A stretch of DNA of 38,765 nt, taken from the NCBI GenBank assembly GCA_903922535.1, contig CAIXUF010001019.1:1-38765 (forward strand). The letters are read 5' to 3'. This stretch comes from Candidatus Hydrogenedentota bacterium (GTDB lineage: Bacteria > Hydrogenedentota > Hydrogenedentia > Hydrogenedentiales > CAITNO01). Made by a program: the position numbers and the translations under genes. Within the stretch, counting starts at the first letter, position 1. Every line of letters starts with the position of its first letter. This document shows positions 25,773-33,449 of the stretch, one piece after another. Under the pieces are notes generated by a model. The model saw only the letters and a program-made list of their open reading frames with translations, ran no database searches and was not told where the DNA came from.

Positions 25773-26810
25773 CTAGTCAATCATAACGCGCGCGCCGGTG
25801 CGCGCGCTCTTATAGCAGGCTGCCAGCACCTTCTGGCTCCAGCAGCCGTCTTCGCCGCTGACCGGCGCGTCGATGCCGTCAAGAACCGCCCGCGAAAAGG
25901 CCTCCACTTCGGCGCGGTACATGTTAACCGGCTCCGGGGCTATGGCGAAACCGCCGTCGACGCCGCGTTCCTGCTGCGCCGCGTAGCCCCCCGCCGCCGC
26001 CTCAAGGTGGGCCGTCATGCTGCCCAGCTCGCCCTGCCCGATAGTGCCCTCCGCGAGGATGCTGCCTAGGGAGCCGTACAGTTCGAGACGGTTGCGGGAG
26101 GATGCGTCCGGCACGTTGAAGAGACAGTCCACCACGCCTTTCGCGCCGGACTCAAACTCCAGCAGCACCAGCGCCGTGTCCTCGCTGTCGTACGCCTGCA
26201 CCAGGCTGCCCGTGAGGCACATGACGCTCCGCGCCCGGCCGAAGAACATTTCAAGCAGGTCAATGCAGTGCCCGCCCAGATCCATCAGGCTTCCGCCGCC
26301 GCCCTGTTCGGGCGACTGGCGCCATGCCTCCGCGATGGGCGGATACCAGCAGGACAACTGCGCGCGGCCCAGCACCGGGACGCCCATGCGCCCCTCCCGC
26401 ACCAGCCGCAGCGCCGCCTGGTGCTGCGCGTGAAACCGCATCATGAAGCCCGTGCCCAGTGTGACCCCGGCATCCGCGCACGCTTTGAGCATTCGCGCGC
26501 CCTCCGCCACGGTCATGCCCAGCGGCTTTTCGCACAGGACATGCTTCCCGGCGGCCGCGGCGCGCAGCACCTGGCTGCAATGAAGCCACGCGGGCGTGGC
26601 AATGTACACGATGTCCGCGTCCGATGCCAGCAGTTCATTCTCGCTTGCGCAGGCGACGGCGCCGAACTGCGCGGCCACCTCCGCATTCGCCGCGGGGTTC
26701 ACGTCAAACACCGCCGCCAATTCCGCGTTGGACGCCTTCGTGATGCCCTCGGGAATGGTTCTGCGCCGGGCGATCCCCGCCGAACCAAGCACGGCCCATT
26801 TGGTCTTCAT
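25773..26810 (-). CDS. Gfo/Idh/MocA-family NAD(P)-dependent oxidoreductase
   Basis: A 345-residue cytosolic sugar or inositol dehydrogenase-like protein. The N-terminal Rossmann fold has LGSAGIARR; DIVYIATPAWLH and HVLCEKPLG (catalytic Lys in EKP) follow. The C-terminal alpha/beta domain carries MDLGGHCIDLLEMFFG with the family's D...H pair. Members oxidise or reduce a hydroxyl on a pyranose or inositol, often making 3-keto sugars. The ATG at 26810 has GGAGGG 7 nt upstream. It follows the aminotransferase gene at 26839 by 28 bp, and the two probably form a dehydrogenase/transaminase pair that turns a sugar hydroxyl into an amine. The exact sugar is unknown. Confidence 0.93.
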   Translation of the reverse strand: MKTKWAVLGSAGIARRRTIPEGITKASNAELAAVFDVNPAANAEVAAQFGAVACASENELLASDADIVYIATPAWLHCSQVLRAAAAGKHVLCEKPLGMTVAEGARMLKACADAGVTLGTGFMMRFHAQHQAALRLVREGRMGVPVLGRAQLSCWYPPIAEAWRQSPEQGGGGSLMDLGGHCIDLLEMFFGRARSVMCLTGSLVQAYDSEDTALVLLEFESGAKGVVDCLFNVPDASSRNRLELYGSLGSILAEGTIGQGELGSMTAHLEAAAGGYAAQQERGVDGGFAIAPEPVNMYRAEVEAFSRAVLDGIDAPVSGEDGCWSQKVLAACYKSARTGARVMID

Positions 26811-26838
26811 GACTGGCCCTCCGCCGCGGTTCCGCGGA

Positions 26839-28113
26839 CTATTTCGAATACGCCGCGATTACCTTCTTAATGCCCGCGGCGATGCCGCGCATGTGCCCTT
26901 CCTCGTAGGTCGGAAAGATGAACGTGATGAACGTGCGCGGCTGGTGCCACAGCGCGTTTGGAACGTCCACCCCGGTATAGTCCACCGACGCCGGGTCCGA
27001 GTACTCCTTCGACGTGAACGGGAACCCCGAGAACCCGAAGGCATTGTGCTTCTGGAAGGCAGCCTCCGTGTGGCACTGCGGCCAGAACACGTTCCAGCAG
27101 GGCGCGCCCTCGGCGCCCAGCGCCGCCAGAAACCCCTTCATGTCGCAGGACAGGCGGTCGATGTCGAGCGTGATCGGAAACACGAACCAGCCGTTGCGCC
27201 GCTCCGGCGTGTCCACCGGCAGGTGCAGAATCTGCGGAATGCCCGCAAGCTCCTCGAGCAGGATGCCGGCGTTGCGTTGCCGCCGCGGCATGTTCCAGTT
27301 GTCCATGCGGTCCAATTCGGCGAGGCCGATGGCCGACTGCATCTCGGTCATGCGGTAGTTCCAGCCGACCATGTTGTGGATATAGGGCAGCTTCTGCTCC
27401 ATCTCCAGCAGGCGCAACCGCTCGCGCACGTCGTAGCCGTGGTCGCGGAAACTGCGGCAGCGCCATGCCACCTCCTCGTCGTCCGTCGTGACCATGCCGC
27501 CCTCACCGCCCGTGGTGAAGGTCTTGTTCTGGCAGAAACTGCACGCGCCGACGCTGCCGATGCTGCCGGTCTTCCGGCCCTTGTACGCGCCGCCGAAGGC
27601 CTGCGCATTGTCCTCGATGACGTGCAGGCCGTGCGCCTTGGCCAGTTCGAGCAGCGGGTCCATGTCGGCCACGTTGCCGTAGAGGTGCACGGGCATGATC
27701 GCCTTCGTCCGCTTCGTGATCACTTTCTCCACGCTCTCCACGCTCAGGCAGTGGTCGTCGCGGTTGACATCGGCGAAACGCGGCACGGCACCCGCCTGCA
27801 CCACCGAAAACGAGGTGGCGATAAAGGTGTAACTCGGCACGATGACCTCGTCGCCCGGGCCGATGCCGAGTCCGGCAAGGGCCGTGTGCAGCGCGCTGGT
27901 GCCGTTGGTGGTGCTGATGGCAAAGCGCGACCCCTGCCATTCGGCGAAGCGCTTTTCAAACTCCATGCCCCGCGCGCCGGTCCAGTAGTTCACCTTGCCG
28001 CCGCGCAGTGTGTCCGTCACGGCGGCGATCGCCGCCTCGTCAAAGCACGGCCAAGGCGGCAGCGGCCCCTCAAGTGACTTCTTTCCCCCGTCAATCGCCA
28101 GCGTCTCGTTCAT
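26839..28113 (-). CDS. DegT/DnrJ/EryC1/StrS-family PLP sugar aminotransferase
   Basis: A 424-residue cytosolic PLP enzyme, full length for the family. STTNGTSALHTAL binds the cofactor phosphate, VIEDNAQAFGGAYKG contacts the ring, and the PLP lysine is in CSFCQNKTFTTGGEGG. The C-terminal part has TFIFPTYEEGHM. It should transfer an amino group to a keto sugar or act as a related dehydratase. The ATG at 28113 has AAAGGG 7 nt upstream; the ATG at 28119 is only 1 nt from that site, so the shorter start is chosen. It is followed by the Gfo/Idh/MocA gene after 28 bp and preceded by a repeat-filled gap of 205 bp. Confidence 0.95.
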   Translation of the reverse strand: MNETLAIDGGKKSLEGPLPPWPCFDEAAIAAVTDTLRGGKVNYWTGARGMEFEKRFAEWQGSRFAISTTNGTSALHTALAGLGIGPGDEVIVPSYTFIATSFSVVQAGAVPRFADVNRDDHCLSVESVEKVITKRTKAIMPVHLYGNVADMDPLLELAKAHGLHVIEDNAQAFGGAYKGRKTGSIGSVGACSFCQNKTFTTGGEGGMVTTDDEEVAWRCRSFRDHGYDVRERLRLLEMEQKLPYIHNMVGWNYRMTEMQSAIGLAELDRMDNWNMPRRQRNAGILLEELAGIPQILHLPVDTPERRNGWFVFPITLDIDRLSCDMKGFLAALGAEGAPCWNVFWPQCHTEAAFQKHNAFGFSGFPFTSKEYSDPASVDYTGVDVPNALWHQPRTFITFIFPTYEEGHMRGIAAGIKKVIAAYSK

Positions 28114-28164
28114 TCCCATACCCTTTCATGTTTTGCCTTGCAAACCGCACAGGAGAATATTCCT

Positions 28165-28299
28165 CTCTGCGATCTTTGCGGTAAATTGTCTTTATCTTCT
28201 TAACCGCATAGAACGCAAAGATCACAAAGAAATGGGCTGCAAGGTTCTGGTTCTTGCTCTGTTCTTTTCCGTGTCGTTCCGTGTATTCCGTGGTTAAAC
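28165..28299. repeat. Dispersed TTAACCGCA/CCGTGGTTAA-type repeats
   Basis: GATCTTTGCGGTAA (28171-28184) and TTAACCGCA with CGCAAAGATCACAAAG (28200-28229) form an imperfect inverted pair; TTCCGTGTCGTTCCGTGTAT and CCGTGGTTAA follow to 28299. These resemble repeat families common in environmental bacterial genomes. A short reading frame through it ending FFSVSFRVFRG is a product of the repeat, not a gene. Confidence 0.6.
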
Positions 28300-28318
28300 G
28301 GTTCTTCTCTTTTCCGGT

Positions 28319-29419
28319 TCAGCCTAATCCCGGAAACGGCAGTCGCACCGGCATTCTTGTCTCATAGCATTCCAGTGCGGCGAACGCGATGGAATGCGTG
28401 TGGATCGCGTCCGCGAGGTTGCAGTGCGATTCCCGGTCGTTGAGTATGCAGTCGACAAAGTGGTCCATCTGCCCCTGGAAGGGATGATGGGACACATCGG
28501 CGCTTTCCGGGGCAATGGTGGGTATTTCGGCCCAGTTCTTCTGTCCCGGATACTTGTGCGACCAGACCTTGTTGTCCTTGATGGTGCCGCGCGTGCCGAA
28601 GACCTCCACCGGGAAGGTGTAGGGCATGACGCACCCGTAGTTCACCGAGATCTTGCCCATGGCGCCGTTGCTGTATTTCACCAGCAGCACCTCGAGGTCG
28701 TCATATTCGAGCGGGGGCGCCTTGCGCCAGGTGTTGGAGAAGTAGTCGTATTCGGTGTCGAGTCCCTTGCGGTAGCCGCCCGAGTAGCCGAACACCTCCA
28801 CGGGCACCGCCGCCGCGTTTGGATCCTTTGTGGCAAACCAGCGCGCCGCGTCAATCGCGTGGCAGCCGGCCACCATCATCGCGCTTACGCCGAGCGCCTT
28901 GGTGCGGCCGTCCTCGTAACCCTTCCACCAACTCGCGATGTCGTGCTGGTAGTCCGCCTCGGTGTAATAGACGTCGCCGATGGCGTCGTCCGCGATCAGC
29001 GCCTTCACCGTCTCGAAGAGCGGGTTCCAGCGCAGCACGAAACTCACCACCGTCTTGACGCCCGCCGTGCGGACCGCCGCCATCATCGCACGCATCTCGT
29101 CCACCGTGTTCGCGACGGGCTTCTCGATGACGATGTGCTTGCCCGCCTGCGCCGCGGCGATCACGTTCTCCGCGTGGTGCTGCTGCGGCGTGCACACGGA
29201 CACAATGTCCACGCCCTCGTGGCACAGCGCCTTGTCATAGTCGGTGTAGTAGGCCACGCCCTCCAGCCCGGCCTCCTCCGCCCGCGCCCTGCAGCTTTCC
29301 AGCTTGCGGCTCGATATGGCCACCACCTCCGCGTTCGGGTTGTTCTTGAACGCCTTGATGTGCTCGCCCGACACCCAGCCGGCGCCGTGCACCAGCACAC
29401 GCAACTTCCGTTCCGTCAT
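28319..29419 (-). CDS. Gfo/Idh/MocA-family NAD(P)-dependent oxidoreductase (second)
   Basis: A 366-residue cytosolic dehydrogenase-like protein. VLVHGAGWVSGEHI is the Rossmann start, VSVCTPQQHHAE a conserved strand and loop, HIVIEKPVANT holds the catalytic Lys, and MMVAGCHAIDAARWF has the Asp/His region of the substrate domain. The ATG at 29419 has GGAGG 8 nt upstream. The frame stays open to 29686, but that extension runs through tandem repeats and the next gene and is rejected. It lies 94 bp after the GH106-like gene on the same strand and probably handles a sugar released by it. The distance from the first Gfo-type gene in sequence suggests a different substrate. Confidence 0.93.
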   Translation of the reverse strand: MTERKLRVLVHGAGWVSGEHIKAFKNNPNAEVVAISSRKLESCRARAEEAGLEGVAYYTDYDKALCHEGVDIVSVCTPQQHHAENVIAAAQAGKHIVIEKPVANTVDEMRAMMAAVRTAGVKTVVSFVLRWNPLFETVKALIADDAIGDVYYTEADYQHDIASWWKGYEDGRTKALGVSAMMVAGCHAIDAARWFATKDPNAAAVPVEVFGYSGGYRKGLDTEYDYFSNTWRKAPPLEYDDLEVLLVKYSNGAMGKISVNYGCVMPYTFPVEVFGTRGTIKDNKVWSHKYPGQKNWAEIPTIAPESADVSHHPFQGQMDHFVDCILNDRESHCNLADAIHTHSIAFAALECYETRMPVRLPFPGLG

Positions 29420-29470
29420 CGTCCGTTCCTCCTCGTTCCATTGCCGTAGTAAACCGGACCAACGGCACAG

Positions 29471-29510
29471 GTCTGTGTCCGTCTGTGTCCGTCCGTGGCC
29501 GTCCGTGTCA
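29471..29510. repeat. Tandem GTCCGT/GTGTCCGTC repeat
   Basis: GTCTGTGTCC GTCTGTGTCC GTCCGTGGCC GTCCGTGTCA are four near-identical 10-mers in the gap between the GH106-like and oxidoreductase genes, just past the former's stop. They are non-coding. Confidence 0.65.
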
Positions 29511-29513
29511 GCC

Positions 29514-32500
29514 TTACGAAGCGGCCGTGAACACCTCAAAAGGCGCAAGCAACCCGTAACCGATGCTGAAGTACTCCGCGCCCGCGGGCTGCGGCGATTC
29601 GGGGGCGCCGTTCCACGATCCCGGATGGGTAATGCCGACATCCTTGTTTCCCAGGTGCGGGCCGAGTGTGTTGCGCAGTGAACCATACAGGATCACCTCG
29701 ACCGTATTCCTGCCGGGCTTGACCTGTTCGGTGATGTCGCATTCCATCGGTTGGCGGTAGACCGCCCCCGCATCCTTGCCGTTCACGAGCACCTGCGCCA
29801 CCACGGCATTCCACGACGGCAGCGACACGATGCAGCGGCCGCCCTTGGGCGCCTTGAATTCGGCCGTGTAGGACACGCGGTGGCCGTAGAGCGGCATGCC
29901 CTGTTTGTTCCATTCGCCCAGCGCGAGCGGCGCGGCGGGCGTGATCACGAAGCCCTTTTCCGCGGCTTTCAGCGCGAAGTCGCCCACAATGTGGGCGGCC
30001 TCCAGTTCGTGGAACACGTTCATCGGCGAGGCCTTGATGGTCAGTGTGTTCCCGCCGACCTTGGCGGCCTTCGCAATGTCGATCCGGCCAAAGGCGCGGT
30101 CCAGCCACCATTCGCCCGCCGTCGCCGTGACAGGCGCGCCGTTGCAGGTGATGGTGTAGATGTCGGGACGCTCCACCACGGCAAACAACCGCTGCGGCAC
30201 CGCGCCCTCGATCACGAAGTGGTACGTGGCCTCAAAGCCGCTGTCCGCCGCGAAAGGCGTCTTGAGCAGTTCATCGCCGAACTGCACCGCATGGTCCCAG
30301 ATGTTCTCGCGCAGGCCGTTCTTCTTGAAGGTGAGTTCGGCCGCATTGCGCCAGAAGACACCGTTCTTTGTCTCGCCGCCCGCGGTCACATCGACATAAT
30401 CCAGGATCAGATTGTTGTCGTCCATGCGCTTGGCAGTGAGGTTCTCCACAGGCACCGCTTTGCGTTCGCCCGGCGCGGGCAGCGACGGCGCGGCAACAGG
30501 CTCCTTGTCCAGGAAGAGCATCATGCTGCCGCACACGGGCAGCGTGAACTTCGTCGCAATCTTGCCGTCAGGCTGCGTTTCGAACGCGCGCGCGTCGAGG
30601 GCGCCCGTGTCGAGATTCACCTCGCGCATGCCCTTGGTCGCGGCCACAACACTGCCCGTGGCAGGCACGTCGTTGCTGGTGTTGGTGATGAAGACGAGGT
30701 CGCCGTCGGCCAGTTGACGGCGGTGGTGGTACACAATGCCCTTGTTGTCCGCGTCCAGCACGACACGCATCACAGGCGCGCACAGCGCCGTCGCCTTCGC
30801 GGCGACCTCTTCCGGCTTTACGCTCTGCCAGCCCGCATTGGCGCGCAACGCCTTGCAGGCGTCATTCGCGCGGCCGTCAATGCATGAGGGTTGGTCCGGA
30901 CCGGCGCAGGAAAGCACGACGCCGCCCTGATCCAGATAGGACTTGAGCAGTTCGCTGGTGGACTTGTTCAGGTTCTCCATGCTTTCCGGAACGACCACGA
31001 CGGTGTACTGCCGCTCACCCACCTTGAGCGCGGCCCTGCCCGCCGCGGCCTTCACCACCGATCCGCGCTCCAGCATGATGTGCTCGTCGCCCACGTCGAA
31101 CTCAAGTTGCTCCTTCGCGAGCCGCACAACGAGCGCCTGGTAACTGTCCCCGAGCGCTTCGAGGGTCTTCTTTTCCCCAAATTGATGCATCCACGCCGTC
31201 GTGGTCGGACTGAGCAGCAGCACCGGGTTGACCTGGTGACCCTGCGACAGGGCGTAGGACACGCGCGAGAAATAGCTGACCAGCACGTGGTACTCGCTCA
31301 TCCACGGCGAGTGGTACGAGAAGGTGGGCGGATAGTCGCGCTTGCGCGCGCCGCGCATCGTCACGTCCGACAGGTGCTCGTTGATCGTGTTCACCCCCAG
31401 TGCCTCCTCCCAGTCCCCGATGCGCTTGTAGTCCTGAAAGGTCATCTCGGCGCTGCTGCCGCCGTAGGTCTCGCTGAGTGTGCGCTGGCGTCCCGTCTGG
31501 TTGGCCACGCTGGCCAGTTCGATCACCGACCGCACGTTGCCGAACTGCGCATGCACGCCCTCGGCATACTGGTTGAACAGCAGGTCGATGCCGGGCCGCT
31601 GCTGCCAGGCGGCCATGGCCATGTTGTCGGGAACATGGTCGCATTCGGGCCAACTGTGCTCCCAGTAGTGGCCCGTAAATTCGAGTCCGTTCTTCTCGCA
31701 ATAGTTGTAGTACGGCTTTGCCCAGCGGTCCACGAACAGGTCGTTGATCACCTGGAAATAGTTGTGCCGAAACTCGCGCGCCTTGGCCGAGTCGTCCTTC
31801 AGCAGGGGCAGTCCCGCATTGAACTCGTAGCCCCAGCGCTGCTTGAACTGCTCCGGAAGGTCGGGCGTCCAGTGGATGTCGCCGCAGGCCTTGAGGTGGG
31901 GCTCGTCGGTGAAGGAGCCGGGAATGAGTTTTCCAAATTCGCCGCCCAAGTGCTTCTTGTAGGCGTCCAGTGTGATTTCCAAAAACTTCTCCGCCACACC
32001 CGGACGGATAAGGTCCACATGGTACTTGCCGCCGTACCAGGGCGAGGCCTTGGCCTCCTCCATGCGGGCAACGACATACTCCCCGTCGGTGACCAGCCCC
32101 TTCTCCTTCTTCAGTTTCTCCGTGACGTCCTTGTAGCCGTCCGCGGTCTTGCTGTATATGGCGTAAATCTTCCCGTTGGACGGATCAACCGTCTTCTTCT
32201 TTTCCAGCGTCAGGCCCAGGCAGCGCGATTCGGGCATGGCGTCGGGCACATAGCCCCCGGCAAATCCGGAGGGGTAGGAGTTCTCGTCGTAGATCCACAC
32301 CAGCATGCCGCGCTCGCGGCCCACCTTGAGCGCATCCTCCCACCGCGCAAACCACTCGTCCGACAGGTAGGGCGTCATCAGGCCCGGCCGCGGATGCACC
32401 CACACCTGGCGGATGCCCTGGTCGGCCAGCGCGTTCAGCGAGTCCGTCACCTCCTCCTTGGTCAGCAGGTCGTTCCACACCCACAGCGGACCGGAGGTGT

Positions 32501-32606
32501 ACGCCCCCGGCGGCTGCGCCAGCTTGCCCGCCACCGTGGCAAGGTCGCCGTCCACCGCGCCGGGAAACACATTCGAAAACAGCAGCAAGAAAGGCATCAG
32601 CGTCAT
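29514..32606 (-). CDS. Large exported glycoside hydrolase, GH106 (alpha-L-rhamnosidase)-like
   Basis: A 1030-residue probably secreted enzyme. A short hydrophobic start (MTLMPFLLLFSNVFPG) serves as a weak signal peptide. The N-terminal barrel has PLWVWNDLLTKEEV, VWVHPRPGLMTPYLSDEWF and VWIYDENSYPSGFAGGYVP, the hallmark of GH106-like glycosidases, and GSFTDEPHL and GHYWEHSWPE hold candidate catalytic acids. A middle region (about 530-720) looks like a flavodoxin-like or beta-galactosidase trimerisation-type domain (VVVVPESMENLNKS and DQGGVVLSCAG). The last 250 residues contain galactose-binding-like beta sandwiches (RFIDIAKAAKVGGNTLTI-like and CDITEQVKPGRNTVEVIL). GGAG lies 8 nt before the ATG at 32606. 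Rhamnose removal from pectin-like or ulvan-like glycans is the likely role, but GH106 relatives vary, so substrate is inferred. Confidence 0.82.
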   Translation of the reverse strand: MTLMPFLLLFSNVFPGAVDGDLATVAGKLAQPPGAYTSGPLWVWNDLLTKEEVTDSLNALADQGIRQVWVHPRPGLMTPYLSDEWFARWEDALKVGRERGMLVWIYDENSYPSGFAGGYVPDAMPESRCLGLTLEKKKTVDPSNGKIYAIYSKTADGYKDVTEKLKKEKGLVTDGEYVVARMEEAKASPWYGGKYHVDLIRPGVAEKFLEITLDAYKKHLGGEFGKLIPGSFTDEPHLKACGDIHWTPDLPEQFKQRWGYEFNAGLPLLKDDSAKAREFRHNYFQVINDLFVDRWAKPYYNYCEKNGLEFTGHYWEHSWPECDHVPDNMAMAAWQQRPGIDLLFNQYAEGVHAQFGNVRSVIELASVANQTGRQRTLSETYGGSSAEMTFQDYKRIGDWEEALGVNTINEHLSDVTMRGARKRDYPPTFSYHSPWMSEYHVLVSYFSRVSYALSQGHQVNPVLLLSPTTTAWMHQFGEKKTLEALGDSYQALVVRLAKEQLEFDVGDEHIMLERGSVVKAAAGRAALKVGERQYTVVVVPESMENLNKSTSELLKSYLDQGGVVLSCAGPDQPSCIDGRANDACKALRANAGWQSVKPEEVAAKATALCAPVMRVVLDADNKGIVYHHRRQLADGDLVFITNTSNDVPATGSVVAATKGMREVNLDTGALDARAFETQPDGKIATKFTLPVCGSMMLFLDKEPVAAPSLPAPGERKAVPVENLTAKRMDDNNLILDYVDVTAGGETKNGVFWRNAAELTFKKNGLRENIWDHAVQFGDELLKTPFAADSGFEATYHFVIEGAVPQRLFAVVERPDIYTITCNGAPVTATAGEWWLDRAFGRIDIAKAAKVGGNTLTIKASPMNVFHELEAAHIVGDFALKAAEKGFVITPAAPLALGEWNKQGMPLYGHRVSYTAEFKAPKGGRCIVSLPSWNAVVAQVLVNGKDAGAVYRQPMECDITEQVKPGRNTVEVILYGSLRNTLGPHLGNKDVGITHPGSWNGAPESPQPAGAEYFSIGYGLLAPFEVFTAAS

Positions 32607-32684
32607 GGCTCGCTCCTTCAGCGTATGGGTTTAGCGCACGGGATCCATTTTACACACCCGGCCCGCGCGGGAAAAGCAAGAAGG

Positions 32685-32816
32685 AAAGGACAAAGGGCGA
32701 AGGGCAAAATGCGAAGGGCAAAGTGCGAAGGGCGAAAAGGGATTCAGAGGGAGCTGTTCTTCTGTTTTGTCCTTCGCCCTTCGCCCTTTGCCCTTTGTAC
32801 TTTGTACTTTGCACTT
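32685..32816. repeat. Inverted array of GAAGGGC/AAGGGCA heptamers
   Basis: The left arm (32685-32740) has about six copies of GAAGGGC, AAAGGGC and AAAGTGC units; the right arm (32766-32816) has the complementary units (TTCGCCC, TTTGCCC, TTTGTAC). They flank about 25 bp, giving an imperfect hairpin of roughly 50-bp arms. This is a composite of degenerate 7-bp repeats, non-coding. Confidence 0.75.
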
Positions 32817-32837
32817 CCGAACTTCTAAGAAGTTCGG
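32817..32837. promoter_or_regulatory. 21-bp perfect palindrome upstream of the sigma factor gene
   Basis: CCGAACTTCT (32817-32826), a single A, then AGAAGTTCGG (32828-32837). It lies 94 bp before the sigma factor ATG, with no T-run after it. It could be an operator for the divergent pair or mark the end of the heptamer array. Confidence 0.45.
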
Positions 32838-32931
32838 GTGTCTGACCGTTATGATGAGTGAAGCGCGCAAGACCGCGGGTTGCGGGGTGCCGTTCCGGAC
32901 GGCGGCCCGCCAACACAGGAGATTCAGGGTT

Positions 32932-33438
32932 ATGGATTGGATTCAACAGGCGATGGAGCGTCACAGCGGTCCGCTGTTGCGCTACGCCGCGGGGCTTACC
33001 GGCAACGCCGAGACGGCCCGGGACGTGGTGCAGGAGACGTTTCTGAGGCTTTGCCGCGCCGAGAGCGGCAAGGTCGAGGGGCATCTGGCCCCGTGGCTCT
33101 ACACCGTCTGCCGCAATCTGGCCCTGGACGTCCACCGAAAGGAACGCCACATGGCACCATGGAATGAAGCAGCGGCGGAGACGGCGGCAGCGACCGCCGT
33201 GCCGCCCTCCGATGCGGCCGAACGGGCCGAGGCCCGGTCGCGCGCCGATGCATGGCTCGACACCCTCCCCAAAAACCAGCAGGAAGTGATCCGGCTCAAA
33301 TTCCAGGACGCCCTGTCCTACGCGGAAATCAGCCGGGTCACCGGGCTCAGCGCCACCAACGTGGGCTATCTGATACACACCGGGCTCAAGGCCCTCCGCC
33401 AGCGGCTTGCCGCGGCGGAAAGCGCCGGACAGGCCTGA
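32932..33438 (+). CDS. ECF-type RNA polymerase sigma factor
   Basis: A 168-residue sigma-70 family protein with only regions 2 and 4. Region 2: LLRYAAGLTGNAETARDVVQ continues into ETFLRLCRA (about 15-45). Region 4: LPKNQQEVIRLKFQDALSYA with the helix-turn-helix ISRVTGLSATNVGYLIHTGLKALRQRL (about 115-160). It should direct RNA polymerase to a small regulon, probably including its own operon. The ATG at 32932 has AGGAG 11 nt upstream, a little far; a plus-strand frame reaching to 32767 goes through repeats and is rejected. The gene ends 11 bp before the anti-sigma/VWA gene, the expected layout for a sigma/anti-sigma pair. Confidence 0.93.
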   Translation: MDWIQQAMERHSGPLLRYAAGLTGNAETARDVVQETFLRLCRAESGKVEGHLAPWLYTVCRNLALDVHRKERHMAPWNEAAAETAAATAVPPSDAAERAEARSRADAWLDTLPKNQQEVIRLKFQDALSYAEISRVTGLSATNVGYLIHTGLKALRQRLAAAESAGQA

Positions 33439-33449
33439 GGAGAACCATC

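Larger units (their letters stand above)
32607..32931. other. Divergent intergenic region (325 bp) without a gene
   Basis: It lies between the minus-strand GH106-like gene and the plus-strand sigma factor gene. It holds the heptamer inverted repeat at 32685-32816, the palindrome at 32817-32837 and the leader of the sigma gene. Plus-strand reading frames through the heptamers have no ribosome site or family similarity. I could not recognise a clear housekeeping promoter. Confidence 0.7.

Noticed and set aside
27995..28297. Small plus-strand protein ending FFSVSFRVFRG
   Set aside because: The second half is produced by dispersed repeats and the first half is antisense to the aminotransferase gene.
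29420..29686. N-terminal extension of the second Gfo/Idh/MocA protein
   Set aside because: It overlaps the GH106-like gene and the tandem repeat, while the ATG at 29419 has a strong ribosome site and starts just before the Rossmann strand.
30891..32828. A 645-codon plus-strand frame opposite the GH106-like gene
   Set aside because: Shadow frame; its end runs into heptamer repeats and no protein family is visible.
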